From positions 1-64,000 of the forward strand of contig JAKSDQ010000334.1 in NCBI GenBank assembly GCA_022360015.1: 64,000 nucleotides of DNA, read 5' to 3'. Positions 40,679 to 50,384 of this stretch are shown here, in pieces. Position 1 is the first letter of the stretch. Every line of letters begins with the position of its first letter. Under the pieces are notes generated by a model. The model searched no databases and was not told where the DNA came from. It saw only the letters and a program-made list of their open reading frames with translations. The translations under genes were made by a program, and so were the position numbers. This DNA comes from Cytophagales bacterium (GTDB lineage: Bacteria; Bacteroidota; Bacteroidia; Cytophagales; Cyclobacteriaceae).

Positions 40679-43600
40679 ATGAGAAAACTATACCGAAAGT
40701 TCCAAGTGCTGCTGGCCTTGTCGCTGCTGGCAGTTGGGACCGTTTCCGCACAGCAATTTTCGCTCAACGGAAAAGTCACCGACTCTGGCACGGGGGAGCC
40801 ACTGGCAGGTGTGAATGTGATTGTGAAAGGTACTACAATCGGTGTAATCACCGATATCGATGGTAATTACAACTTGACCATCCCAGGCACGGAGGGTGTC
40901 ATTGTTGCTTCTTTTATTGGCTATCTTACTAAAGAATTGCCGGTTAATAGTACTACCGGTACCCTTAACATCGACATGGTGGAGGATGTGACCAACCTCG
41001 AGGAAGTGGTGGTCACCGGTCTTGCTTCTTCGGTTAAGCGAAGTAATCTTGCCAATGCCGTTAGCACTGTATCAGCCGATGAGTTACTGGGTACTACCGA
41101 TCCGCAGACGCTGGATAACGCACTTTACGGTAAACTTAACGGTGTTAACATCAATGCCAACGGCGGCGCTCCCGGCGGGGGCATCAGTGTCCAGTTAAGA
41201 GGTATCTCTACATTAGGCGCTGGTTCATCACAACCACTATATATTGTAGACGGCGTATATGTAGACAATTCAACCATCAGGACCGGCCGTACCCAGGTCA
41301 GCGGGGCTAGCAGTGGACAAAATGCAACCACACAAGATAATGCCGCCAACAGGATTGCAGATTTGAACCCGGAAGACATCGAAAGTATCGAGGTATTGAA
41401 AGGTTCTTCAGCAGCAGCGATTTATGGTACAAGGGCCAATGCCGGAGTAATAATCATTACCACTAAAAAAGGAAAGGCGGGAAAAACCAAAGTGAGCCTA
41501 AGGCAGGATCTTGGCATTGCCCGTGCCCTTAACCTGCAGGATTTTGACGATTGGAACCCTGACAAAATAACAGCTTTTTTTGGCACAGGTGAAAGGGCCG
41601 AGGCAGAACTTCAAGCCTACCTTCAGGCGGTCGCCGAGGGCAGAATAACTAACTGGGAAGAAGAATTTTACGGTGAAACACCTCTTTTGAGTAACACTCA
41701 GGTAAGTGTCTCCGGAGGAAATGAAAAAACCACCTTTTATGTTTCCGGCGGGCTAAGGACCGAAGATGGTATTCTAAAGAATACCGGTTTCGACCGTTAC
41801 TCGATCAGGGCCAACATAGATCACAAGTTCTCCAAAAAACTGGATATGAGCCTTAATTCAAATTACATCCGATCCAGCACCCAGCGCGGTTTTACGGGTA
41901 ATCAAAACAATACCGGGGGTAGCATCGGTTATAACATCGCCTATTTGCCCTCTTACGCAGATATTTTCCCTGATGCCCAGGGCAACTACCCCAACAACCC
42001 CTACTTTAACGATAACCCATTGGCTATTAGAGATCTGGGCGTCAACGACTCGGATGTGGACCGCTTTATTGTGTCTTCTGCTATCAACCTTAACCTGTTG
42101 CAAACAGATAACTCATTATTAAAATTTACAGCTCAGGGTGGCATCGATTATATCAGCGCCAATTCGCTGGTTTATTTTCCTGAAATTCTGCAACACCAGC
42201 AAGCCCTGGCTAACCCCGGTGACGTCATGTGGGGGAGAAACGATAACTTGAATACAAACTGGCAAGCATTTTTAATATTTAACACCAATGTTGGCAAAAC
42301 CAACTTTAACACACAGGTTGGTACCGTAAGGTTACACCAGAGTGTGGAAAACCTGCTGACCCGTGGCCGAGGATTGTCCGGAGGACAAACGAACCTGAGG
42401 TGGGCCACCGTTCAATCGATACAGGGTCAATTCGATCAGACAGTAACTGATGTCGGAATAGTGGCTCAGGAGGAAATTAATTGGGACGATAAAATCATCG
42501 GTACGGTAGGCGTTCGTTTCGATAGGTCAACATTGAACAGGGACCAGGATAAGTTTTACGCCTTCCCCAAGGCATCGGTTGCCGCTAATATTGCTAACTT
42601 TGATTTCTGGACTGTCAACAACGTAAATCAGTTAAAACTGAGGGCCGCATATGGAGAAACCGGCGGTTTGCCAAATTTTGGCAACACCTTCGAATCACTT
42701 ACTCCCCAGTTGATTGGCGGATCGCTGGGCGGTCAGGTGAGTGTCAGAGGGGTGGATCCTAATCTTGAACCTGAAACTGCCTCTGAACTGGAATTCGGAT
42801 TGGATGCAAGTTTTTTTGGAAACTTAATTTCACTGGAAGCTACCTATTATATCAAAGAGGTAAATGACCTGATCCTGGATCAGGTACCGGCAGAATCAAC
42901 GGGTATTCAGGCCATCGCCACAAATGCCGCAGATCTTGAAAACAAAGGAATAGAACTGGCTTTGAGTGGTTCTCCCGTCAGAACAAACAATGTTAACTGG
43001 TTTTCAAAAGTGTTGTACTGGAAAAACAGGGCTGAAATTACCAGATTAAACATTCCCCCATTTACCACAGGCGGATTCGGGCCTACATTGGGAACCTATT
43101 TGATTGCAGAAGGACTACCGCCAACGACTATCGTTGGCACACCCGGTGATGCCGATACACCAGGAGGTTTTACGATGCATGGAGACAGACTGGCTGATTT
43201 TCAAATGACATTTTTAAATCAGATCACTTTGTATAAAAACTGGGAATTAAGTTTCCTGTTCCATTGGAAACAAGGTGGCGATAACATCAACCTTTCAGCA
43301 TTTTTATGGGACGATGGAGGAACCACGCCAAACTGGAATGGTGACGACGACGGCGATGGCATACCCAACGGCGAAGACCGGCAAAGGGAATGGATTTCAG
43401 ACAACAATGCAGGTGTGTATATCCAGGATGCTTCTTATGTTAAACTGAGGGAAATCGGATTATATTATACGCTGCCACAGAATTTAACCACCCGTTTATT
43501 TAACGGTTTGGTGGAAAGAGTAAAACTTGGATTTAGTGGAAATAACTTGTTCCTGTGGACAGATTACGAAAGCTATGACCCTGAAGTATCTAACTTCGGA

Positions 43601-43684
43601 AGTCAGCCAATAGCATCCAACATTGAAGTTACACCCTATCCTACTTCAAGAAGGATGTTCTTCCACTTAAATATCGATTTTTAA
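40679..43684 (+). CDS. SusC/RagA-family TonB-linked outer-membrane transporter
   Basis: The 1001-residue protein has a signal peptide (FQVLLALSLLAVGTVSAQQ), a carboxypeptidase-regulatory-like domain (about 25-105, GTVTD-type sequence NGKVTDSGTGEPLAGVNVIV), a SusC plug (about 110-270 with LYIVDGVYVDN and IESIEVLKGSSAAAIYGTRA) and a large barrel ending FFHLNIDF. It would import oligosaccharides or peptides captured by the SusD partner 31 bp downstream. No glycoside hydrolase, peptidase or sigma/anti-sigma pair is adjacent, so the substrate is not indicated. ATG at 40679 chosen over an upstream TTG. Confidence 0.93.
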   Translation: MRKLYRKFQVLLALSLLAVGTVSAQQFSLNGKVTDSGTGEPLAGVNVIVKGTTIGVITDIDGNYNLTIPGTEGVIVASFIGYLTKELPVNSTTGTLNIDMVEDVTNLEEVVVTGLASSVKRSNLANAVSTVSADELLGTTDPQTLDNALYGKLNGVNINANGGAPGGGISVQLRGISTLGAGSSQPLYIVDGVYVDNSTIRTGRTQVSGASSGQNATTQDNAANRIADLNPEDIESIEVLKGSSAAAIYGTRANAGVIIITTKKGKAGKTKVSLRQDLGIARALNLQDFDDWNPDKITAFFGTGERAEAELQAYLQAVAEGRITNWEEEFYGETPLLSNTQVSVSGGNEKTTFYVSGGLRTEDGILKNTGFDRYSIRANIDHKFSKKLDMSLNSNYIRSSTQRGFTGNQNNTGGSIGYNIAYLPSYADIFPDAQGNYPNNPYFNDNPLAIRDLGVNDSDVDRFIVSSAINLNLLQTDNSLLKFTAQGGIDYISANSLVYFPEILQHQQALANPGDVMWGRNDNLNTNWQAFLIFNTNVGKTNFNTQVGTVRLHQSVENLLTRGRGLSGGQTNLRWATVQSIQGQFDQTVTDVGIVAQEEINWDDKIIGTVGVRFDRSTLNRDQDKFYAFPKASVAANIANFDFWTVNNVNQLKLRAAYGETGGLPNFGNTFESLTPQLIGGSLGGQVSVRGVDPNLEPETASELEFGLDASFFGNLISLEATYYIKEVNDLILDQVPAESTGIQAIATNAADLENKGIELALSGSPVRTNNVNWFSKVLYWKNRAEITRLNIPPFTTGGFGPTLGTYLIAEGLPPTTIVGTPGDADTPGGFTMHGDRLADFQMTFLNQITLYKNWELSFLFHWKQGGDNINLSAFLWDDGGTTPNWNGDDDGDGIPNGEDRQREWISDNNAGVYIQDASYVKLREIGLYYTLPQNLTTRLFNGLVERVKLGFSGNNLFLWTDYESYDPEVSNFGSQPIASNIEVTPYPTSRRMFFHLNIDF

Positions 43685-43715
43685 TTAAGCAGGTGTAATC
43701 CAAAATTCAGAAAAA

Positions 43716-45080
43716 ATGAAAAATACATTTTATAAATTAGGCTTTGCGTTGTCGCTTATATTCATTATCAGCAGTTGCGAAGTCGATGAGGTGGAGGATC
43801 CCAATAACCCCTCCTTAGGAAGTGTTTTAAATGATGCCAGCAAAGCAGAACTTCAAACCCTGGTTTCAGGCTTAGAGGCCAGGCACAGGGCTTTTTATGG
43901 CAGTGCCACACAAATGTTCGGAAGTTTTGGCCGGGAACTTTGGGCCTATTTTCAATCTGATGCAAGATTCGTCGCAGACTGGTTGGGTATTGGATTAGAT
44001 GGGGTGACCTATCCGGATTTCTTCGCCTCCGGAGGTACATACATCACGCCTTATTTAGCAGTGAAACAAGCCAACACCCTGATCGATGCGGCCAATAGCT
44101 CTACCGCACTTACAGAACAGGAAAGAAACGGCTATATTGGGTTTGCAAGAACTATCAAAGCCTACCAGTTACTGATTCCATTGATGCAACAATTTCAAAA
44201 TGGCATCAGGGTAGATGTCAATGATCCCCTGAATCCCGGTCCTATCCTGTCCTATGATGCCGCTTTACAGGCCATCAGGGATCTCCTGGACCAAGCGCAA
44301 AATGAGTTAAACGGTTCTTCATTTGCCTTCTCATTAGCCGGTTTTGATGAATTTGACACCCCTGAGTCTTTCACACAACTTAACAGGGCTATTGCAGCCA
44401 GGGCCTCTTTATACGCAGAAGATTGGGCCGGCACCCTGACCCATTTATCTGACTCTTTTTTGAACCTTGAAGCAGGTGCTGAACAAATGAATGTAGGCCC
44501 TACCATCGTATATGGAGAAGCGCCGGATGTTAACAACCCGCTTTTTTATCCACCTGATGCGGCTACAAATACCATTGTAATTGTGCACCCGGCATTGATA
44601 GAAGATGCCATCCCAGGAGATTTGCGTGTCGAAAACAAATTTTTCAAAAGGAAAGAAGCCGTATTTAATCCCGGAGTAACAGATGCAGATGGAAACGATA
44701 TTCCAGGTGAATATCAGGATAACCGGTGGGCCAGCAACATTGCGCCTATTAGATTTATAAGAAATGAAGAACTCATTTTGATCTATGCAGAGGCAAGTGC
44801 CAAACTTGACAACACCAATGACGCAGTAGATGCAATTAATCTAGTCAGGAACACCTGGGAAATTGGAAATTACACCGGCAGTACCCTGGAAACGGATTTG
44901 ATCGATGAAATTCTTTTCCAACGAAGGTATTCTCTATGGGCTGAAGCCGGGCACCGATGGATTGATTTAAGGCGAACAGACCGGCTCAATGATACTTACA
45001 TTGACCTGCGTGACCGTGGATCAATATTTAACCAGGTTAGCCGGAGAACCTCCGAAACCAACTGGGATGCCAGTAACTGA
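43716..45080 (+). CDS. SusD/RagB-family surface lipoprotein
   Basis: The 454-residue lipoprotein (MKNTFYKLGFALSLIFIISSC, lipobox Cys21, acidic residues after it) binds substrate over the SusC channel. The helical N-terminal part and the C-terminal RagB signature are present: ELILIYAEASAKL, AVDAINLVRNTWEIG, and ILFQRRYSLWAEAGHRWIDL ending in RRTDRL. The size is on the short side for the family (commonly 500 or more), similar to peptide- or small-glycan-type pairs. It follows susC by 31 bp. No enzyme gene follows; the next gene is beyond a MITE-like element. Confidence 0.92.
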   Translation: MKNTFYKLGFALSLIFIISSCEVDEVEDPNNPSLGSVLNDASKAELQTLVSGLEARHRAFYGSATQMFGSFGRELWAYFQSDARFVADWLGIGLDGVTYPDFFASGGTYITPYLAVKQANTLIDAANSSTALTEQERNGYIGFARTIKAYQLLIPLMQQFQNGIRVDVNDPLNPGPILSYDAALQAIRDLLDQAQNELNGSSFAFSLAGFDEFDTPESFTQLNRAIAARASLYAEDWAGTLTHLSDSFLNLEAGAEQMNVGPTIVYGEAPDVNNPLFYPPDAATNTIVIVHPALIEDAIPGDLRVENKFFKRKEAVFNPGVTDADGNDIPGEYQDNRWASNIAPIRFIRNEELILIYAEASAKLDNTNDAVDAINLVRNTWEIGNYTGSTLETDLIDEILFQRRYSLWAEAGHRWIDLRRTDRLNDTYIDLRDRGSIFNQVSRRTSETNWDASN

Positions 45081-45100
45081 TTGAAAATATGATGCATCAG

Positions 45101-45355
45101 TAGCTGTCCAATAAGTTTTATCTGGCTAAGAAATGGCAAATTTTATTTGACTTTACGTTAACAACACACTCCTAAACTATCTCAAGGGAGGAGTAACTCC
45201 CCCTTTCTTTGCTTCGCCGGCTATGTGTCGCCGATGCTTTAATGGAGGCCCAGGCTATGCGAAAGCAAGGGAAGGGAGCAAAGGGGTGTGCCACTTTTGG
45301 AAACAAATAAAATTTGGTTACAAGCCGAAAAATAATACTTATTTGGACAGCTCTA
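45101..45355. mobile_element. MITE-like inverted-repeat element (about 255 bp)
   Basis: The left end TAGCTGTCCAATAAG (45101-45115) and the right end CTTATTTGGACAGCT (45338-45352) are inverted copies with one base difference. Further in, CAAATTTTATTT on the left matches AAATAAAATTTG on the right, and CCCTTTCTTTGCTTCGCC pairs approximately with GCGAAAGCAAGGGAAGGG. The whole segment is one long imperfect palindrome with no ORF, like a miniature inverted-repeat transposable element. No clear target duplication was identified, and no transposase is present in the window. Confidence 0.55.
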
Positions 45356-45433
45356 TCATTAAAAAAATCTAAAACCAGGTGCCCGCACGTACCTTTGTAA
45401 CCTTGATAACTTACTCCGCGTAAATTCAATCAG

Positions 45434-46180
45434 ATGATTTTTTTTAATCTCAAAATTTCAGCCACTGCGCTGTATTTATTTTTAATTTCAGAAGCCTGTT
45501 TCACCCCATCTATCAGGGCATTGGGTCAGATCGTTGATAAGGAAATCAGCCAATATATTTATGGAGGTTCAGGACCCATTTCTGAAATAAAACCAGTCAA
45601 ACTGAATCCCAACGCCCTACACATCTATTCCGAACCCGATTGGCAAACAGGTAAGATCAACTTCTATGGGGAAGCAAACCTTGTCAATGTCCCTTTACGT
45701 TACGACATTATCCGAAACCGCCTTGTTTTACAAATGGAAGATGAATTGAAAATCCTGCATGGAAGGCATGTGCGAAGTTTTGAATGGTTGCTACCCGCGC
45801 TGAACCGCAAAATCATATACATGAATTGCGGTGAATTTATGTTTAAAGATAAAGAAATCACCGGTTTTTTAGAGGTACTGGTCGAGGGTAAACACAGTTT
45901 ATTTTGCCATAAAGTAGTAAAAATTTTTCAGGGCAATTCTTCTACTTCGCTCAGTGGCAGTCACAGAAAAGATGATATCTACCTGATAGATCACTACTAC
46001 ACTATGCGTGGAGGCTTTATCGTTCCCCTGCCAAAAAAGAAAAGAGAAATCCTTGATTTTTTCGGGGAACACGAGGCAGGCATAAATAAATATATCAAGC
46101 AAAACGGCCTCCTGATAAAAAGAAAAACAGGTTTGATCAAAATCTTTGAATACTACAACCAGCTCCCTGACAATCAGTAG
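45434..46180 (+). CDS. Secreted protein of unknown family (paralogue A)
   Basis: The 248-residue product has an N-terminal hydrophobic signal (about 1-33, ending near ALGQIV). It is clearly homologous along its whole length to the protein at 50598. Shared blocks include QIVDK, PLRYDIIRNRLVLQ, HVRSFEWL, FKDKEITGFLEVLVEGK, GGFIVPLPKKKREI, and a final NGLLIKRKTGLIKIFEYYNQL. The fold looks beta-rich with a helical C-terminus. I do not recognise a named family. Its gene follows the MITE-like element and is transcribed away from the SusCD pair. Confidence 0.7.
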   Translation: MIFFNLKISATALYLFLISEACFTPSIRALGQIVDKEISQYIYGGSGPISEIKPVKLNPNALHIYSEPDWQTGKINFYGEANLVNVPLRYDIIRNRLVLQMEDELKILHGRHVRSFEWLLPALNRKIIYMNCGEFMFKDKEITGFLEVLVEGKHSLFCHKVVKIFQGNSSTSLSGSHRKDDIYLIDHYYTMRGGFIVPLPKKKREILDFFGEHEAGINKYIKQNGLLIKRKTGLIKIFEYYNQLPDNQ

Positions 46181-46431
46181 CTAAAGACGTTCATCATCCC
46201 CTGCCCTGTCTCCTCTCTCCTGACTCCTCTCACCCGCCTCCTGCCCCCTCCTTTAGTTACCAAAACTTTTGTATCTTTACCACAACCTATGCAAAAGGCC
46301 AGACTCACGGCCTTTCATATGACTAATTACTAATACATGGAATAATCACTTAACCATTTCGTACAGCAGCCTTTTCAGCGACCTGGTTTTTGTTATCCCT
46401 GATCAATTGTTAAACAAAAGAAATAAAAAAA

Positions 46432-46860
46432 ATGAAAGAAGTTATCAATCAAAGCCAGGTCAAAGTGCATTATACCGGTACCCTTGACGACGGTTCAGTA
46501 TTTGACTCATCAGAGGGCCGCGAGCCTCTGGCATTTACCGTAGGTGCCGGAAACATGATCCCCGGCTTTGAAAAAGCGGTACTTGGTATGAAGCTAAATG
46601 AGACAAAAAAAGTCACAATACCCTGTGATCAGGCTTATGGACCGGTTAGAGATGATTTAATTCAGGAATTAAACAAATCCATTTTACCTGAAGGGTTAAA
46701 CCCTCAAATCGGTCAGAAACTGCAATCTCAAGATAATGAGGGACGATCATTTATTGTTACTGTAAAACAGGTAAAAGAAACCACCATTGTAATAGATGGA
46801 AACCATGAACTAGCCGGGAAAGATCTTCAATTTGAAATCCGTCTGGTAGAGCTCAATTAG
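46432..46860 (+). CDS. FKBP-type peptidyl-prolyl isomerase (SlyD-like)
   Basis: The 142-residue cytosolic isomerase has the FKBP core VHYTGTLDDGSVFDSSEGRE, FTVGAGNMIPGFEKAVLGM and KKVTIPCDQAYG. Between about 68 and 120 is the insert-in-flap region typical of SlyD (DLIQELNKS, then GQKLQSQDNEGRSFIVTVKQV, then IDGNHELAGKDLQFEIRLVEL). The His-rich metal-binding tail of E. coli SlyD is absent. It would speed prolyl isomerisation and act as a folding chaperone. The stop codon lies inside a small AGAGCTC/GAGCTCT hairpin. Confidence 0.92.
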   Translation: MKEVINQSQVKVHYTGTLDDGSVFDSSEGREPLAFTVGAGNMIPGFEKAVLGMKLNETKKVTIPCDQAYGPVRDDLIQELNKSILPEGLNPQIGQKLQSQDNEGRSFIVTVKQVKETTIVIDGNHELAGKDLQFEIRLVELN

Positions 46861-47145
46861 GAGCTCTCCGCCTAAAAAAGGTACTTGAAAACCTGTGTTT
46901 TTAGCTATAAAACAAAAATTCAGTAATTTCCGGAACTTTACTACCCTTAAAATTCCTTTAATTACATGAAATTTCTATCTTTAAAAATTTGAAACAAACC
47001 CTTTTAAGTTCAAAGGCTGGATAATAAAGTCTGAGAAATTGCTGGGACCATTTGCAAAAATTGTTTTGGAGGGATTTTTGATTGATCTATACAATGAAAG
47101 CAAGGACCACGGAAGCAAGGAAAATAATATTAATTTTATCCGTTT

Positions 47146-48783
47146 ATGAAAACAAAATTTTTAGTGGCTCTTATGCTGTCGATACTAGCAGCAGATGCCT
47201 ACGCGATCAGAATTCCTGATGATAAATACAAGCCAAGTGATACCCTTGAAAAGGCTCCTGAAAATTGGTTCCACCTCGATCCGGAAGAGGACCTGATCAA
47301 CGGAATAAGCTCTACAAAAACCTACCGGGAATTGTTAAAGGGAAAGAAATCCCGCTCTGTTGTGGTGGCGGTTATCGACTCCGGTATTGACATAGACCAT
47401 GAGGATCTGCAAGGGGTCATATGGGTCAACGAGGGCGAAATCGAAGGAAATGGCATTGATGATGATAAAAACGGCTATGTGGACGACATCCATGGATGGA
47501 ATTTTATCGGCGGCCCTGAAGGTAATGTAGATAAGGATACCTATGAACTTACCAGGGAATACGGAAGACTGCTCAAAAAGTATGAAGGCCTTTCTGAGGA
47601 AGATAAAAAAGCCGATAAAGAATACGAATATTTCCAGAAACTGGAGGCAGAATACAAAAAAACAGTCAGTGATATGGAAACCAAATACAGGAGTTTCAAG
47701 GGGTTTTATGAAGGATACAAGTTATCCAGAAAGCTCATGGAAGCATACATCGGTACCGAAGAGCTTGCCCTTGAAGATGTGATGGCAGTCTCATCAACCG
47801 ATGAGAAAGTCAACTCTGCCCAACAAATGATGAAATATGTCTTTGAAAGCGGGATCGACGAAAAAGAGTTTGAAAAGGGAAATGAATATTTTGATGTAGG
47901 CCTCAATTACGGATATAATTTATCTTATGATCCCAGGGATATTGTAGGAGATGATTATGAGGATAAACAGGAGAGATACTATGGAAACAATGATGTAAAG
48001 GGGGAATTTAACTTCCATGGCACCCATGTGGCAGGAATTATTGCCGCCACTCGGAATAACAATTTGGGCATTGACGGTGTAGCCGATAACGTTAAAATAA
48101 TGGCCATCAGGGCAGTTCCCAATGGTGATGAACGAGACAAAGACATCGCCAATGCCATCAGATATGCCGTAGACAATGGTGCACAGATCATCAATATGAG
48201 TTTCGGCAAGTCGTACTCCCCTTACAAGTCTGTGGTAGATAAGGCCGTAAAATATGCAGAAAAAAACGATGTTTTGTTAATACACGCGGCAGGTAACAGC
48301 TCTAAAGATATAGATGTAAAAGATAATTTCCCTTCACAGACCTACGAGTCCGGAAAAGATGCCAGAAACTGGCTTGAAATTGGAGCTTTGTCATGGAAGA
48401 ATGGGAAAGAGTCCGTTGCTACATTTTCAAATTACGGGAAAAACTCGGTAGATGTTTTTGCACCCGGCGTTGACATTTACTCCACAGCACCAAAACAGGC
48501 ATATGAAAGCGCCAGTGGTACCAGCATGGCTGCGCCTGTAACCTCGGGGGTTGCGGCAATCCTGAAATCCTACTTTCCGTCATTGACGTCCAAACAGGTA
48601 CGGGATATCGTCATTCAGTCTTCGGTAAAACATAGCAAATTAAAAGTTTTGAAACCCGGGAGCAAAGAGGAAGAAGTACTCTTCAGCAATCTGAGCAGAA
48701 CCGGTGGAGTAGTTAACGCATTTGAGGCCGTTAAACTCGCCGAAAAAGTTGTCAAAAACAAAAAGAAACTAAAAGTTTACTAA
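47146..48783 (+). CDS. Subtilisin-family (S8) serine protease, exported
   Basis: The 545-residue protease has a signal peptide (MKTKFLVALMLSILAADAYA) and the catalytic triad Asp78 (VAVIDSGID), His294 (FHGTHVAGI) and Ser460 (SGTSMAAP); the oxyanion Asn is in HAAGNSSKD. The Asp-His distance is about 216 residues, far longer than in ordinary subtilases. The extra stretch (about 115-280) is charged and mostly helical (EYGRLLKKYEGLSEEDKKAD and similar). No long propeptide or T9SS tail is present. Such long-insert subtilases occur in Bacteroidota; substrate unknown. A hairpin terminator follows. Confidence 0.92.
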   Translation: MKTKFLVALMLSILAADAYAIRIPDDKYKPSDTLEKAPENWFHLDPEEDLINGISSTKTYRELLKGKKSRSVVVAVIDSGIDIDHEDLQGVIWVNEGEIEGNGIDDDKNGYVDDIHGWNFIGGPEGNVDKDTYELTREYGRLLKKYEGLSEEDKKADKEYEYFQKLEAEYKKTVSDMETKYRSFKGFYEGYKLSRKLMEAYIGTEELALEDVMAVSSTDEKVNSAQQMMKYVFESGIDEKEFEKGNEYFDVGLNYGYNLSYDPRDIVGDDYEDKQERYYGNNDVKGEFNFHGTHVAGIIAATRNNNLGIDGVADNVKIMAIRAVPNGDERDKDIANAIRYAVDNGAQIINMSFGKSYSPYKSVVDKAVKYAEKNDVLLIHAAGNSSKDIDVKDNFPSQTYESGKDARNWLEIGALSWKNGKESVATFSNYGKNSVDVFAPGVDIYSTAPKQAYESASGTSMAAPVTSGVAAILKSYFPSLTSKQVRDIVIQSSVKHSKLKVLKPGSKEEEVLFSNLSRTGGVVNAFEAVKLAEKVVKNKKKLKVY

Positions 48784-48795
48784 TCCCGACAGTTT

Positions 48796-48830
48796 ACAAG
48801 CACCTGATAAAACCTCTTTCAGGTGCTTGT
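48796..48830. terminator. Bidirectional terminator between convergent genes
   Basis: ACAAGCACCTGA (48796-48807) pairs perfectly with TCAGGTGCTTGT (48819-48830). On the plus strand a T-run follows at about 48839-48844. The right arm overlaps the stop codon of the minus-strand hydrolase, so the hairpin could serve both genes. Confidence 0.8.
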
Positions 48831-49697
48831 GAACTCGGGTTTTTTGGTTTTTTCTATGATAAATGACAAGCTTTTGTCAATTACCGCTTCATTCCTCAAA
48901 ATTCTTGTATGACCTAACAAAGAGGTAACCATGATTTCGGCCCCGGGGATTAATGCCTTCAGCGTCTCGGCTTGGTCAATACTGACTTCCTTGTCATTTT
49001 TATCGTGTATTAACAACAGGTTAAATGGAGGTAGTTGCTCCGCCAGCACTTCGCTGCTGAAAGAACTAAACGGTCTCCCGTACTTCTTTTGTACCAGATT
49101 GTCAAAGCTGGCGCCAACTTTTGCACTGCCATTGATTTTTTTCAAAAACTCCTCTATGATTTTATCTCCATTGGTAGGACTGGCGATGTTTATCAGGTTT
49201 TCTACAGGCAATCCCTGGCTCATAGCAAAAATAGTTGCCGCACCGCCAAAGGAGTGCGTGATTACCCCGCAGATATCCCCATAATATTCTTTTAACGCTT
49301 TTAATACCTGTTCAAATTCAATAATATTTGTGCGCTTACCGGAAGAAGCCCCATGAGCCGGACCATCGAATGCCACCACCTTAAATCCCCTTTCAACAAA
49401 GGGCTCGACAAATTTGAAAAACTGGGTTCCTCTACCTGACCACCCGTGTACAAAAAGCACCACCGGGCCCTGCCCCCAGGAATAACATTGAACTTGCAGA
49501 TTACCTGCATTCAACCTGAACTTAACGGCACTTTCCATGACTGGCATCTCGCGCTTTGGCCAGGTAAACCTTATTGGTTTGAAAAACAGGTTGAAAGCCC
49601 ATCTGTTGGCCAAAGGTGGCAGTACTTTTTCTACTACGGGAAAAAGCTTCCGGAAGGCAATCATCATGAGTGGTGTTTTTGATTTTTTATTTTTCAT
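48819..49697 (-). CDS. Alpha/beta hydrolase
   Basis: The 292-residue hydrolase has the oxyanion segment VLFVHGWSGRG near 80, the nucleophile elbow THSFGGAA (Ser near 147), an acid region LLIHDKNDKEV near 235 and the catalytic His in LLGHTRIL near 262. The first 40 residues are basic and hydrophobic but not a clear signal peptide. It is the second gene after a TetR repressor and has its own copy of the TetR palindrome 13 bp before its ATG, so it is very probably the repressor's target. The substrate is unknown. Confidence 0.9.
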   Translation of the reverse strand: MKNKKSKTPLMMIAFRKLFPVVEKVLPPLANRWAFNLFFKPIRFTWPKREMPVMESAVKFRLNAGNLQVQCYSWGQGPVVLFVHGWSGRGTQFFKFVEPFVERGFKVVAFDGPAHGASSGKRTNIIEFEQVLKALKEYYGDICGVITHSFGGAATIFAMSQGLPVENLINIASPTNGDKIIEEFLKKINGSAKVGASFDNLVQKKYGRPFSSFSSEVLAEQLPPFNLLLIHDKNDKEVSIDQAETLKALIPGAEIMVTSLLGHTRILRNEAVIDKSLSFIIEKTKKPEFTST

Positions 49698-49709
49698 AGC
49701 TTCAATTTT

Positions 49710-49725
49710 AAGACCGATCGGTCTT
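49710..49725 (-). promoter_or_regulatory. TetR operator before the hydrolase gene
   Basis: AAGACCGATCGGTCTT is a perfect 16-bp palindrome, 13 bp upstream of the hydrolase ATG. Its 14-bp core AGACCGATCGGTCT is identical to the site at 50385-50398. Sites of the GACCGATCGGTC type are known for TetR repressors such as NemR. Confidence 0.85.
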
Positions 49726-49742
49726 TTTTAATAAAAAAAATT

Positions 49743-50336
49743 TTATGGTTTATAGATTCTTTCTTTTAAATATCGTTTTAAGGTCTTGACGGCCACATCG
49801 ATACAGGATTTATCATTAACCCTTGACATGATAATGGCCCCTTCGAGTGTGATAATAATCAACGTGGCCAGGTCATTTTGGTCTGCGTCCTTTCTAAACT
49901 CGCCTGAGGCTATGCCTTCCCGCACCTTTATTTCTATGTACTTTTTTAATGAATTGATAGCTTCATTGGCCTTTTGCTTTAACAATGGATGGGTGTTGGA
50001 GGCATCAACAGCCGTATTAAATATTGGACAGCCTCCTTCCATCCCCGGTACCGACGCCAGCTCGGCATAAACCTCAATAATGGAATGCAGCTTTTCTGTC
50101 GGTGTCTTGTCATAATCCAGCCGTTTGCGGAATTGCTTCAACATTTTTTTAAAACTGTAATCAAAAGCCTCGAGCGCTATTTCATCCTTGTTTTTGAAAT
50201 GATTGTAAATTCCACCTTTTTTCAAGTCCGTGGCTTCCATGATATCACTCAATGAACACCCATGATAACCATGTACATTGAAAAGTTCTGCAGACTTACT
50301 GATGATTTTCTCTCTTGTATTCAGACCTTTTGTCAT
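49743..50336 (-). CDS. TetR/AcrR family repressor
   Basis: The 197-residue regulator has an N-terminal TetR helix-turn-helix (TREKIISKSAELFNVHGYHG, SLSDIMEATDLKKGGIYNHF) and an all-helical ligand domain with GGCPIFNTAVDASNTHP near 100, a motif of the LfrR/YxaF-like group in which the Cys may sense electrophiles or ligands. A 14-bp palindrome overlaps its predicted transcription start, and another copy lies before the downstream hydrolase gene, indicating autoregulation and control of the hydrolase. The gap to the hydrolase is 45 bp. Confidence 0.92.
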   Translation of the reverse strand: MTKGLNTREKIISKSAELFNVHGYHGCSLSDIMEATDLKKGGIYNHFKNKDEIALEAFDYSFKKMLKQFRKRLDYDKTPTEKLHSIIEVYAELASVPGMEGGCPIFNTAVDASNTHPLLKQKANEAINSLKKYIEIKVREGIASGEFRKDADQNDLATLIIITLEGAIIMSRVNDKSCIDVAVKTLKRYLKERIYKP

Positions 50337-50384
50337 TTCAACATCCCCTGCTATGGAACATTATTTATTGTTAAAGCGGTTTTA

